DNA of 64,000 bases, from contig BSBN01000233.1 of the NCBI GenBank assembly GCA_027924645.1, positions 12,232,501 to 12,296,500 on the forward strand, read 5' to 3'. Under the pieces are notes generated by a model. That model did no database searches. It had not been told where the DNA came from and saw only the letters and a list, made by a program, of their open reading frames with translations. Source of the DNA: Cunninghamia lanceolata (Eukaryota > Streptophyta > Pinopsida > Cupressales > Cupressaceae). Every line of letters begins with the position of its first letter. Position 1 is the first letter of the stretch. The translations under genes and the position numbers were made by a program. Below, one piece after another: positions 33,607 to 45,003 of this stretch.

Positions 33607-35731
33607 AATGTATGTATAAATGCAAGGCTACTACATGCATTAAAGTATGGTCAACAAGCACAACAAAAATGCCAAGCATAGAGAAGACACGCCAATCACA
33701 ATGAAGATAGTAACATGCACGCAAAACACGAAGAAGACAATTATAGTCATGCAAAACATGGAGAATACAACATTAAAGACACGTAAAACACAGTTAATAT
33801 AGTGAATGCAGTGAACGCAGTGATTATTTCTTTTTTTAATCTTTTTCTCATATATAGAATGCAAATGCAAATACATGAAAAGTAAACACACCACCCATAA
33901 TGCAAGAGGGACTCATCGCCACTGGTCTTTAAACTGCATATGGGGAAAAAACATGCAAAACAAATCTCAAAGTGTAGGAGGGACTCACCGCTGCCAGTCT
34001 TTAGGACTGTACTTGAGAACAAACATGCCATACAAATCCCAAAGCATAGGAGGGACTCATCGCCACCGGTCTTTAAACTATGCTTGGGAACAAATACACC
34101 ATACACACACACATGGAAGACACAAAGAAAACACGATAGAGAAGCGATGGAGTGTACCTATTTCTAGGTTCATCACCATCTCAGGCACATTACAAGCACA
34201 CACTGATGATTGGGCTTTGCCACAACAATCACCAAAGACATTCTTAAGGGTTAGGATAGTCTCAGATCCACTCCCCGCCTTTGCAAAGGACTTCTTGAAA
34301 ATGACAGGATGTGTACTCTCCTCAAGAAATACACCATCCCCGCCTCTGTAGAGGGATAAAATTAAAAGGATATACATGATATCCCGCCTCCGTAGAGGGC
34401 TTAAGATAGCTTACCTTATATATTCCCCCACCTTAAGGTGGTTGATATCATGTGCCGATATCAAGCATGTTAAGGTAGGAAGAAAATACACAAGGGAACA
34501 CAAGCTCTCACAAAGCCCATGCCCCCTAGAGGTGACATGTTCTTTACGATTGCCAAATGTTCCCATAAACACACAGTTTCCTGCAAGAAAAGGTGTTAGT
34601 ATCCATATAATCATGATAAAAAATAATGCATATGATCATTCACATAGAGAGCTAAGGTTATACTACGGATTCAAAGCCTAAGTATAACCGTGGGGCTATA
34701 TTGTAAAAATCTCAAAACTGAGTGTAACCAAGGTGAGATTCAAAGATAAACAAAGTGCACAGAGCAAAAGTATTGTTATGGTTTGTTAGTGCAATAAGAC
34801 AACATCAAGATATCAAACAGAGTGATTCTACTAGCCAAGCATCGGATAATATATATTCCAACCCTATCATCATGTATGGACTTGGTCCATTTTTTGATTT
34901 CTCGTTGAAGGGACACTTGTTCCATATTAGTATAATAAGTTTTTTCATCATCCACCCACTAGATAGAAGCACTAGAGGAAGGTAAACAATAAATCAAGAG
35001 AGGATAAACAAGTGCCTTAGGGACAGTCACATAGGAGGGTGCCCCCAAGTCACCAACTGCAATGCTATGTCCATAAGACACAACACACAATAATGAAAAT
35101 AGAGGAGAATCAATATAGAAGAATGATGATACAAATAGAAGGGTCACAACAGAGGCAGTCTCCTAGTATCCCCGACCTTACAAGAGAGTCAAGGGTCATC
35201 CCAGGAGGCCTAAACAACATGTAACACATCATGGGGGAACACAACACAGAGGTAAAGGTTAGAAATACTTATGTGTAAAGAAAATCTAGTCTAGAATTTG
35301 GAACTTGTGAGCATCTTGGAGAGATTCTCTATCAAGTTTTGCATGAAGCTTGAGTGGTTCTTATGAGAGTCTTGTTTGTTATCAGGAAGTCCATGCAATG
35401 CTTGTTTCTCAAATCCTTGTGTATGTGAGACCTTTTGTTGCTTGTGAGAAGGAGAACCACTATTATTTCCAACTGATGATAATCATCTTACTCTTTTCCA
35501 ATTTTTAGGTAGCTTTCTTTGTTTAGTTCATCTACCATAGTGACAAGGACTATCTTGTACTATCTCAATCTTTTCTTTTGTTATAGTATCTTGTTTCGGT
35601 TGCTCTATTTGTCTTTCTGATGCATTTTGGTTATCTCCCAATCCTTGAAGGGATAACGGAGGAGGAACCTCAACATAAATACCATTCCTTCATGGATGAG
35701 GTGATACTTTAGTATGTTCCTTATCCATTTC
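33607..35731 (-). other. E3 3' internal region without pol
   Basis: In place of pol this region holds about three 71-bp tandem repeats (33880-34091), three short CCTC...GAGG palindromes (34275-34400) and non-coding sequence. Minus ORF 33747-34112 is the translation of the tandem repeats and is not family-like. ORFs at 34078-34985 overlap in both strands without any motif. Confidence 0.6.
33880..34091. repeat. 71-bp tandem repeat, about three copies
   Basis: Each unit contains GAGGGACTCA(C/T)CGC, GTCTTTA and (A/T)TTG/ATGGGGAAC-like ends. Unit starts are near 33880, 33947 and 34021. On the minus strand the units encode repeated L-K-T-x-G-x-E/D-E-S-L-L. Confidence 0.8.
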
Positions 35732-37888
35732 TTATATAGCAATAATCTCATCAAAGTTTAGATAGTCATCTTCTACTTCAAGTGTATTTTGTTCCATCAT
35801 GTTATTATCGATATGCTTAGGGAAAGGATTAGTAAAGATTTGTAAATTCTGATTCAAAGGACCAACTGACTTATTTCCATTATCATTCACACCAGATACC
35901 TGTATAACATTTGAATCGATGAGGTCTTGTATTTCATGTTTAAGACGCATGCATCATTCAGTATCATGTCCTTGTTGCTGATGAAAATGACAAAAGGCAT
36001 TAGCATCAAAATAAGGTCCTTGCATTTTTTTAGGATCCAAAGGTTTAATCAGGGGAAGCTTCATGAGTTTATTACTCATAGCTTGATTCATGATAGAATG
36101 ATAGGACTCAGATATCAGAGTAAACTTTCTTTGTTGATACGGTGCCTTCTTTGGATTAGTTATAGAAGACACATTTGAAAAATTGTTTGAATTCTATCCA
36201 TTAATCTTGATGAAAGTCTTATTATTCCTCTTAAAGTTGTTTTGTGATGGTCCACCCATGGATTGACTAACTTGAGCCAATGAGTTTTGGTTTTCAAATC
36301 GACTAGACAAAAGTTGATAATCATGAAGGGCATTGCATAAATGTTGAAAGGAGTTATACTTCATCAAGAGAATCTTATCATGGATGTTAGGTTGTAGATT
36401 TGTAATAAACACCTTTTGAACATCCTCATCCTTCATCTGATATTGAATTTTTGCATAGAGATCTTGGTACCGACTAATAAAATCAGTCAACTTCTCTTTC
36501 AGACCTTGCTTGCAATGAACTAAATTGATCAAAGAAACTTGAGGTCCAATGTTTGCTTGAAAATGTTGTAAAAATTGATCAATTAATTGCGAAAAAGAGT
36601 GTATTGAATTCAGAGGTAAAGAGAAAAACTATTCTAAATAAGTATCTTTGAGAGATCACAGGAAAAGTTTTGCTAACAATTCCTCTTCAAAGTAGAAATC
36701 ACTACACATAGCCGTGAATGCTGCCACATAAGTATTATGATCACCTTTTCCACCATATTTTTCAAAGTAAGGGGTCTGAAACCTCTCAGGCATAGGAGTT
36801 CTCAAGAATGCATAAGATAGGGGATTATGAGCATGATAGGTTGGTATATTAGGTTGTGAAGAATTCATCAAGTTTGTCACTTTTTATTGTAACGAAGTCA
36901 TGCCTTACAATAGTTGGTTTAGGATGACATCATTAAGAGATACGGTTTGTTGCGAGGAATTAGAACCAAAGTGAGGAGGTGATTGAGCCCGAGTAGTGAT
37001 AAGCAGAGGTTGTGAATAGTTCAATGGTGGTTGAGCATAGTGATAGGTGGGAGGTGGTTGCGAATAGTTATATGTAAGAGGTGGCTGAGAATAAGTGGGA
37101 TGGAGAGGTGGTTGAGAGTAGGTATTCATAGAAGAGGTCCCCTTAGAAACCAAGTTTTGATAATTAAATCCCACAGCTTTGTAATTTTGTGAATTAGTTC
37201 CATTAGATACTCCAATACCAGTGGTAACATTACTACAAGCATCTGCATTAGTAGTTAAAATCATTGATGTAAATGTAGATATTCCCGTAGTCGGTATAGG
37301 TGTTGATACTTGAGTGTGAGACGGTGACGACATGTTGTTAATAACTTTCGCACATTCAGTCATCGGTACAACATTAGTTTATATAATATGTGTTAATCCT
37401 TGAACAACATTAATACCATCTTGTCCTTCTTTTATCAATTCTCTTATGTTGTGAATCACAGGTATAGCTTCTTCTGTTATCCTTTCAGTTTGCACAAATG
37501 CTTGAAAATCAACTAACTCTTTATCCAACTTGTTTATTTTCTCATCAAGTACATGTAGGACCACCTCAATAGTATCCTCAACATCATGAAATACTTGATC
37601 TTCCATAGTGGTTGTATGAGGTATAGTATCTTGCAAAATTTGTGTCTCTCCTTTTGTAAAGGTGTTCGATGGATTTTCAGAGGTAGGGATATCGTTTTCT
37701 TCAAGAGCACTAGATCCAATGAGTCTTCTACTTATTCTTAAAGGGATATTTCTATTAGGGCAGTGAGTTATAAGACTCATACAATAAAATGCAAAACTCA
37801 ATGCACAAACTAATAGAATAAACCCAAGGAGCAGGATATGTTTAAGATCAAAAATGTTTGATTTTTCAACTTTTTCCAATATAAACAA
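35732..37888 (-). pseudogene. E3 gag, one long frame broken only by stops
   Basis: A single minus frame runs from ATG 37888 to 35732 (719 codons including the terminal stop). N-terminal about 50 residues include a hydrophobic helix (residues 18-39, HILLLGFILLVCALSF). Next comes an acidic region, then a Tyr-Ser-Gln-Pro-Pro repeat region (37130-36960), then the gypsy gag core (FEKYGGKGDHNTYVAAF at about 36780-36730; NLVHCKQGLKEKLTDFISRYQDL near 36527-36459; VFITNLQPNI). It ends with a CHFH...GHDTE-C zinc motif and LKHEIQDLI (35990-35900), the form used in Tat/Athila-type gag. About six in-frame stops of all three kinds but no frameshift. A membrane helix before gag is unusual. Confidence 0.82.
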
Positions 37889-38688
37889 GTGAAAGAAGAG
37901 GTGTTGTAAGGAAATTGATTAGGGGAAAAAATAAATATGTCTAATATCATTCCAATAAAGCAACAATATCCTTCACAACACACCTTTGATGCGATCTTAT
38001 AATGATGACAACTCAAAACCTAGTGAAAATACACTAAAATATGTAATTTTTCACCAATTTTCAATGCAAAGGCCCAATAAAAAGCATGTTGTAAAGAATT
38101 TGAGGAGGGGCAGAAGATTACAACCCTGATAACAACCAATTAATGCATAAAAATCTTTCACAACATGCCTATAATGTAATTCTAGAGAGACGATAAGGCC
38201 AAATCCAGTGAAAAAGCAAGGTTTTCAAACCCTAGACATGAAATTTTGCAAGAAAACCACTATGATGAAACACTATAGTTAAAAATAATTCCTAATGAGT
38301 GTTTGAAAATAGTAGTAAAATTTGAAACAAGATTTTGACTACAAACCCTAGCTAATGCAAAACTAGGTTATATGGAAAATGCACAATATCAAGCAATTTT
38401 TGTCAATTTAAGCATGAAAATGCAATGCAAATGAATGGTGAATGAAGAATTTCTGTATTTTAAATCAGATCTGATGATAATGAAATAAATTTATTAAAAG
38501 TAAATTCAAACTAATTCAAATTATTTGAAAATGCAAGCTAAAATGCCAATTTTTTCAAAATTTTCAAACTTTTTCAATTTTTTTGTACTTTTTCAAATGC
38601 AATAAGATGAAGAATGAAATGAATGTAAATCTGAAGTATGACACTCATCAAGGTGCAAAATTCATTAAAAACATGAGTTCACCAAAAT
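37889..38688 (-). other. E3 leader between 5' LTR and gag
   Basis: Non-coding, AT-rich leader of 800 bases. The PBS position on the minus strand reads TTTTGGTGAACTCATG directly after the LTR; I cannot assign it to a tRNA. Confidence 0.55.
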
Positions 38689-39131
38689 GTTTAATAGAAA
38701 AAGGGGGAAAAGATGTTCAAATGGTGTTTGTGGTGATCCTCCTTTCACCACTAAACATTCAAGGACATTCAACTGAGTAGAGAAGTCTACTATAGATCTC
38801 CTGTCACTTGGAACATAGGGGAAGATTGGAATTGTGTAAATTTGTTTTTCAATTAAGTCCAATTATGCTCAAAACCCTAATTTCATGAAATCGTAATCAA
38901 ACTGATAAATTATAGAAAATTATTGCACACAGAGATCAAATGACAATCAAATACATACCAAATTTTGAAGTTCAGTGTGCGGAAAAGTCAGGATCTAATG
39001 AGCGAGTACCCTAGTCTAGTGCCTTAGTTTTTTTCAGGATCTAGGAATATTATCTACAACACAATTCTGTTGTTCAGGAGATTTCACCATTGTAGGATCT
39101 AGAGGACTAATGAGTGGGTGCCCAAGTCCAG
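38689..39131 (-). repeat. 5' LTR of E3, inner segment
   Basis: Matches 32370-32810 of the other LTR and stops at CCCAAGTCCA, where E4 begins. Eight bases (39132-39139) before E4 are not from this LTR. Confidence 0.9.
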
Positions 39132-39139
39132 GGAGAGAT

Positions 39140-40459
39140 TGTTGCAAATATGTGCTTAATCAGTGTTGTCATTGATGTCAACATATTCTTCTTGCCATTG
39201 GTGTCAACTATATCCTATTATGTTAGAAGACTAGAATGTTGAGGATATTGAGAAAATTAATGAAGCTCAATGTATGCGGACCATATGGTTGTGTAGAGGA
39301 TTGTCTGAAGTAGCTACCGTCAATATTTGAGAGGTCCACATGTTGATTTGAAGAAGCTATGGCCATCTGAGTAGAACCAGGTTTTGATATGTTTAGAAGA
39401 GATAGAGTGATAGTAAACTGGTCTAGAATCTATAGATCTAGAGGCATGTTTAGGAAGTCAGTGTGTATCATCAACTCAAGTGGTTAGTGGTTTGGAGGTC
39501 CGCAAGCAATATTTCTTGTATGACAGTCATGAAAAACAATGTTCTTGAGGTTCTGGATGAAGATGCAAGTGATTATGATGATTTGGAGGAGTGCAAATGT
39601 TTTTGTTGAATTCAATGTGCTTGTGGAGGTCTCTGGATTGTGTGACCGCTATGTTGGAGGTCCGCATTGAAGTTTGAGCTTGTTGGTGAAGATTTCCTTC
39701 TTAGTTTTACTATTCTTCCCAGTCTTGGCTGACCAAATGATTTAAGAGTGTTGCAGATGATCTAAGAGCAATTAAATGGAGCATGGCATGTTGATCAAGG
39801 AAGATTTGAGTCCCAATTATGTTTGGCCAATAGCTTAGTGATTCGTACTAAGTCAAATGCTTGTAGTGCCGACCTTGATGTTTATTCCAAGATTGTTGAA
39901 GCATATAAAGGCTTGTAGTTGAGTTGTTGAAAATCATCCTTGTGCAAAATAATAAAATCCCAAGAAAGGATCCGAAGCAGAGCAAAGAAGAGGAGGAGCA
40001 AAGGAGTAAGAACAGTAAAGGATGAAGTGATAATAAAGAAGTATTTGGGGGAAGAGCAGAAGTTTTATGAGCACTCAATGAGATTGAACTAGGCATGAAG
40101 AAGATGTTATTTCTCAGTTAATTCTTTATATATTAAACATAAATTCTATTGGCAGTGAGCCTCTCTTTGAGCAGTGAGCTTTGGGCAGTGAGCCCGAAGG
40201 AAAGTGCCTTCCCATTTTTAAGTACTTTTAATAGGGTATGAATCTTGTGGGTTAATCCTCACTGTGGTTTTTCCCTTAACTGCGTTTCCACATCAAAAAT
40301 CTTGGTGTCAATTATGTTAATTGTGTTTCTGCTCATGTGCTATTGTTTGCATCATTAATCTATTTATAAGTTGTGAAAGAAGATTAAAAGGAAGATAAAG
40401 TTAATATTGTGGGACAACTGATTCACTCCCCCTCTCAGTTGTCTATCCTAATTCCAACA
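39140..40459 (+). repeat. 5' LTR of E4
   Basis: 1320 bases, TGTTGCAAATATG...TTCCAACA. Short ORFs inside (39848-40096, minus) are not genes. Confidence 0.94.
40413..40443 (+). promoter_or_regulatory. PBS-proximal RNA hairpin in U5 of E4
   Basis: GACAACTGA, a pyrimidine-rich loop, TCAGTTGTC: a 9-bp stem 18 bases before the PBS. The third pair is C-G here and T-A in element A. The 3' LTR copy (46296-46325) has one arm mutated (GACAACTAA). Confidence 0.65.
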
Positions 40460-40461
40460 AT

Positions 40462-40473
40462 TGGTATCAGAGC
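40462..40473 (+). other. Primer-binding site of E4
   Basis: TGGTATCAGAGC two bases after the LTR end; initiator tRNA-Met type. Confidence 0.95.
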
Positions 40474-40515
40474 CAAACCCTCAGAAAGAAGCTTGACCAC
40501 TTGAGGAGATCCAAG

Positions 40516-41496
40516 ATGTCAACTTATAAGAAGGAAAGGCCAAGATTTGATGGAACAAATTACTCCCTTTGGAATGTGCACATGCAGTGTCATTTGGAAT
40601 GTATATGTGATGCCTTTTGGTTGATAACTAAGAAAGAGTATAAAATTCCAAAGAATGGACCTACAACTCTAGATGAACTCAGGGAAGCCGAATGCAATAT
40701 TCAAGCTAAAGAAGCATTATTGAGTGCCCTGACTGATACAAAATTGGTAAATGTCCTAGAATTGAAAACTGCCCATGAAATCTAGAAAAATTTGGAAAAT
40801 CTATATGAGGGTGACCAATATGTCAAATGTAACAAACTATCAAGCCTAAAGGGTAAATACGAAAGCTTGATGATGAGTGAAGATGAAAACATTACTTCCT
40901 ACATGTAGAAAGTGAATGAACTTGTTACCGGTATCAAGAATGTTGGTGGTGTATTAGATGAATTACAAATTGTTGCCAAAGTACTCAGATCCTTACTTGC
41001 AACATACAAGCATAAATTTGCTACCATTGAAGAAATCAGGACTATGACAACCGTTACAAGGGATCAATTAGTTGATAATCTTTCAGCATTTGAAATGAGT
41101 GAGTTTGGTGATTCTCTTCCCAAGTCTGAATCTGCATTTAAAGCTAATGTGTATGGAAAACAAAGATATGATCCAACTAAAAGTTCTTCAGGAAGATCAA
41201 ATAGATTTTTGAAGGCAAGAAAGAATTTTGAAGATGATGAAATTGAGACTTCAGATCTTGAAGCTCTTATTTCTAAAAGAATGCCAAGAGGATCCAGTAA
41301 GTATGAAGGAAAGTTGACATTCAAATGTTTTTCTTGTAATAAAATTGGTCATTTTACCTCAAGATGTCCGAAGAGGGTTTCAAAGCCAAACCCTAAGAGA
41401 TATAAAGGTCAGAGGAAATGCTACTATGTCAAAGAAGCTGGAGAAGGAGTTGCAGATGATGAATCTGATCATGGAGGTTCCACTGAAGGTGATTAG
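40516..41496 (+). pseudogene. E4 gag
   Basis: The start at 40516 (MSTYKKERPRFDGTNYSLW) is the usual copia gag beginning after the PBS. The core continues through ALLSALTDTKL and KVNELVTGIKNVGGVLDE, then a zinc knuckle CFSCNKIGHFTSRC (41326-41367) and a basic tail. TAG stops at about 40786, 40906 and 41494 interrupt an otherwise continuous frame. Each of the first two lies where copia gag keeps Trp or Gln. The protein packages genomic RNA. Confidence 0.9.
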
Positions 41497-43048
41497 GTGT
41501 TCATTGCTATTAAAGAAGAAGATCTAGTGTCTACTGAATCTATTATCTATGCAAATGTGGAAAGTGCCTTGGCTACTTAGGTTGTTGAAAAGGATGAATG
41601 GGTGATTGATAGTGGATATTCTCATCATATGACTGGTGATAAAAGTAAGTTTGTAAGCTTTGAAAAATATGAAGGTGGAATTGTGAAATTTGGAGACAAC
41701 TCAGCTAGTAGAATTCGTGGTAGAGGATCCATCTCTTTTGATGGTAAGAATAACACTAATGATGTTCTGTATGTAGAAGGATTGAAGCATAATCTTCTTA
41801 GTGTTGGACAATTTGTTGACAAGGGTTATGATCTCCAATTCAAGGATGGAAAATGCAAGATCTTGGAAAGCTTCAGAACTAAAATTGCATCTGGTACTCA
41901 AACTAGAGGTAACATCTTTCATTTAAGTAGTTCTGGAAAAAGTTGTTTGATTGCTCAAATAGATCAAAGTTGGTTGTAGCATAGGAGAATGTGTCATGTG
42001 AATTTTGATAACATTGTCAAGATAAGTTCTACTCAGGCTGCGAGAGATCTTCCAAAACTTGTGAAACCTGATAGCATGTGTAGAGAGTGTCAATTGGGTA
42101 AATAGAATAAAACTTCATTCAAAAGTAAAGAACAAGTTTCAAGTGGATGGTTGGAACTTCTGCATACTGATCTATGTGGTCCTGCTAGAATCAGGAGTGT
42201 GCAAGGATACAGATATTTCATGTTGCTGATTGATGATTACTCTCGGATGATGTGGGTATTTCTTAAAAGAAAAATCAGAAGCTCTTGACAAATTCAAGGT
42301 GTTAAAAGTTATGGTGGAAAATGAGATTGGTGTGAAGATAAAGTGTTTGAGATCTGATAGAGGTGGAGAATTTACCTCCAGTGAATTTGATACATTTTGT
42401 GAAAAGCATGGAATAAAAAGATAGTTATCTACTCCTAGGACTCCTCAACAAAATGGAGTTGTGGAAAGACAGAATCGGACCATTCTAGAAGTTGCCAGGA
42501 CCTTGATGATGGAAGCAAATGTTCCTCAAGTTTATTGGAGAGAAGCAGTGATTACTGTTGTCTACACTCTTAACCAGGTGCAGATCAAAGGAAATTCTGG
42601 TTAGACACCTTATGAACTATGGTTTGGTCATCCTCCTACTATGAGATATTTCAGAGTTTTTGGTAGTAAATTTTATATCAAAAGAGATGAGAATATAGGC
42701 AAGTTTGAAGCAAGAAGTGATGAAGGAATATTTCTAGGTTACTCTACTCAAAGCAAGGCATACAGGTGCTTTAACAAAACATTGAAAAAGATTGTTGAAA
42801 GTGCAAATGTTAGAGTTGATGAGACTAAAGAAGGTCATTCCAGGTCTTGCGGATATGATTCAGATGATCAAGATGAAAATCAAAGTCAAGGAAGACAAGT
42901 TCAAACCCAGATTCAAATCCAGATTGATCTAGAAAATCCAATGACTCAAGAGGATAGCGCAGAAGTTCAGGAACAAGCTCAAGAAAAAGAAGTTAAAGAA
43001 AATCCCAAAACCCCCAGGTATGTAAGGATGAATCATCCTGAAAATTAG
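41497..43048 (+). pseudogene. E4 protease and integrase
   Basis: Protease: WVIDSGYSHHMTGD at 41600-41641 and the LKHNLLSVGQ block. Integrase: HHCC finger (HRRMCHVNF...CRECQLGK, 41980-42105), core with LLHTDLCGP and LIDDYSRMMWVF, then after a frameshift near 42265 SDRGGEFTSSEF and TPQQNGVVERQNRT, then YELWFGHPPTMRYFRVFGSKFYI. The D-D-E residues appear retained across frames. TAG stops near 41578, 41977, 42102, 42422 and 42602. Confidence 0.9.
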
Positions 43049-44669
43049 AATCATAGGAGATAGAAATAAAGGTGTTTGAACTAGGAGAAGAATTGTTGAA
43101 GATCAAGAAGAGATTTTTTTGATTTCAAAGATTGAGCCAAAATCAGTAAGTGAAGCCCGCAATGATGAAAACTAGATAAAAGCAATGGAAGAAGAATTAA
43201 TACAAATTGAAAAGAATCACACTTGGGATCTTGTTTCTAGACCAAAGGACAAAAATGTGATTGGAACTAAATGGGTCTTCTAGAATAAACTAAATGAAGA
43301 TGGTAAAGTTGTAAGAAACAAATCAAGGTTGGTATGCAAAGGATATTCTCAAGTGCAAGGAATTGATTTTGAAGAAACTTTTTCTCTGGTAGCAAGAATA
43401 GAAGTAGTCAGATTATTTCTTGCATTTGCTACTTTCAAAGATTTAAAGGTATACTAGATGGATGTCAAGTTAGCATTCCTGAATGGAGAACTAGAAGAAG
43501 AAGTCTACATTGAGAAACTAGAAGGATTCCAATTGTCTAATCAAGAATATATGGTCTGCAGATTGAGAAAAGCATTGTATGGACTTAAACAAGCCCCAAG
43601 AGCCTGGTATGCAAGATTAGATAAGTATCTGCTAAAGCTAGGTTATAGCAAAGGCACTGTTGATAGTAATATTTACTTCAAGATTGATCATAAGAATATT
43701 CTGATTGTTGAGGTATTTGTTGATGATATCATTTTTTGTGGAAATGAGAGTATGTGTAAGATATTCATTGATTAGATGCAGAGTGAATTTGAGATGTCCA
43801 TGTTTGGTGAAATGAATTTCTTCCTAGGTCTGCAAATCACTCAGTCAAATAAAGGTATCTTCATATCTCAGTCTAAGTATGTGAGAGAATTGTTGAAAAA
43901 GTTTGGAATGGAGGAATCAAAACCAATAAGTACTCCTATGGTAACCAGATGCAAGTTAAGTAAAGATGATGATTCACCTAAGGTAGATCAGAAAAGGTAT
44001 AGATCAATGATTGGGGGACTGCTCTATCTGACTCACACCAGAACTGATATCATGAATGTAGTTAGACTTGTTTCTAGATTTCAAGATGATCCTAGAGAAT
44101 CCCATGTTGTAGCAGTCAAGAGAATTTTTAGATATCTCGAAGGGACACTTGATTATGTCTTATGGTATCCAAAGGATAATGACTTTACTCTTCATGCATA
44201 TACAGATGTTGATTGGGTAGGAGATGTGGATGACAGAAAAAGCACTAGTGGTGGTGCATTCTTCTTGGGAAGGAGATTGGTTTCTTGGTTGAGCAAAAAG
44301 CAGGAGGCAATATCTCTATCTACTGCAGAGGCAGAGTATATAGCAGCAGCAAGCAATTGTACTCAAGTCTTGTGGATGAAGCAAATGTTGAAAGATATCA
44401 TAATTGTGTTTGAAGAACCTGTTACAATCTTCTATGATAATTCAAGTGCAATAAACATCTCCAAGAATCTGGTATTGCATTCAAAAACAAAACATATATC
44501 CATCAAGTTTCATTTCTTGAGAGAAAAAGTAAGTGAGAATGAAGTCAAAATGGAGTTTGTTTCTTCAAAGGATTAGATTGTGGGTATCTTCACTAAGCCT
44601 CTTCCCAAGGATAGTTTTGAGTATCTCAGAGAGAAGCCAGGGGGTATTACCCCTCTTGATCAAATTTAA
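43049..44669 (+). pseudogene. E4 reverse transcriptase and RNase H
   Basis: After a frameshift near 43050: [59 protein letters not shown], the catalytic box FVDD ([12 protein letters not shown], near 43708-43743), LGLQITQ, RYLEGTLDYVLWY, the TDVDWVGDVDDRKSTSG RNase H block, SLSTAEAEYIAAA, and the ADE-type end KTKHISIKFHFLREKV. It ends at a TAA at 44667. Order and motifs are those of copia RT-RNase H. TAG stops near 43172, 43282, 43455, 43773 and 44574 and one TGA near 43080 break it. The YxDD catalytic pair is intact. Confidence 0.93.
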
Positions 44670-44990
44670 GATGCACTACAATGCATCAATCTGGTGGTAT
44701 TCACAGTCACATCTTGTGATTCAGATTGATGTTAAGGAGGTACTACTTAGGGGGGGGTAGTCAACATGCAAGTTTTGAGATTGATCTGAAACAAAAAGAA
44801 GGAGAAAAGACTACAAATATGTGGCCTTTGCCATTGATGTCAAAGGGGGAGAGAAGTCATGTGAAAAACTAGTTGTTGATGAAATGGGGAGCAGTGAAGA
44901 AAGTAGTTGTAGAAGTGACAAGAAAAAGGGGAAGAAGTTCTTGTCTTGATGGTTGAATCAATTTTTCACATCATATGTTTCCATCAATGA

Positions 44991-45003
44991 CAAAGGGGGA
45001 GAT
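44991..45003 (+). other. Polypurine tract of E4
   Basis: CAAAGGGGGAGAT abuts the 3' LTR. A near copy (CAAAGGGGGAGAGAAG) lies upstream at 44841-44856. Confidence 0.85.

Noticed and set aside
33880..34091. CRISPR-like array
   Set aside because: Units are adjacent tandem copies without unique spacers, in plant retroelement DNA.
37379..37888. Possible host membrane protein (hydrophobic N-terminus)
   Set aside because: It is in the same frame as the downstream gypsy gag pieces and lies between the LTRs of E3, so it belongs to the element.
40516..44669. TAG reassigned as a sense codon in E4
   Set aside because: Two frameshifts and a TGA also break the frame, and the nuclear plant code uses TAG as stop. 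Methylation decay explains the bias.
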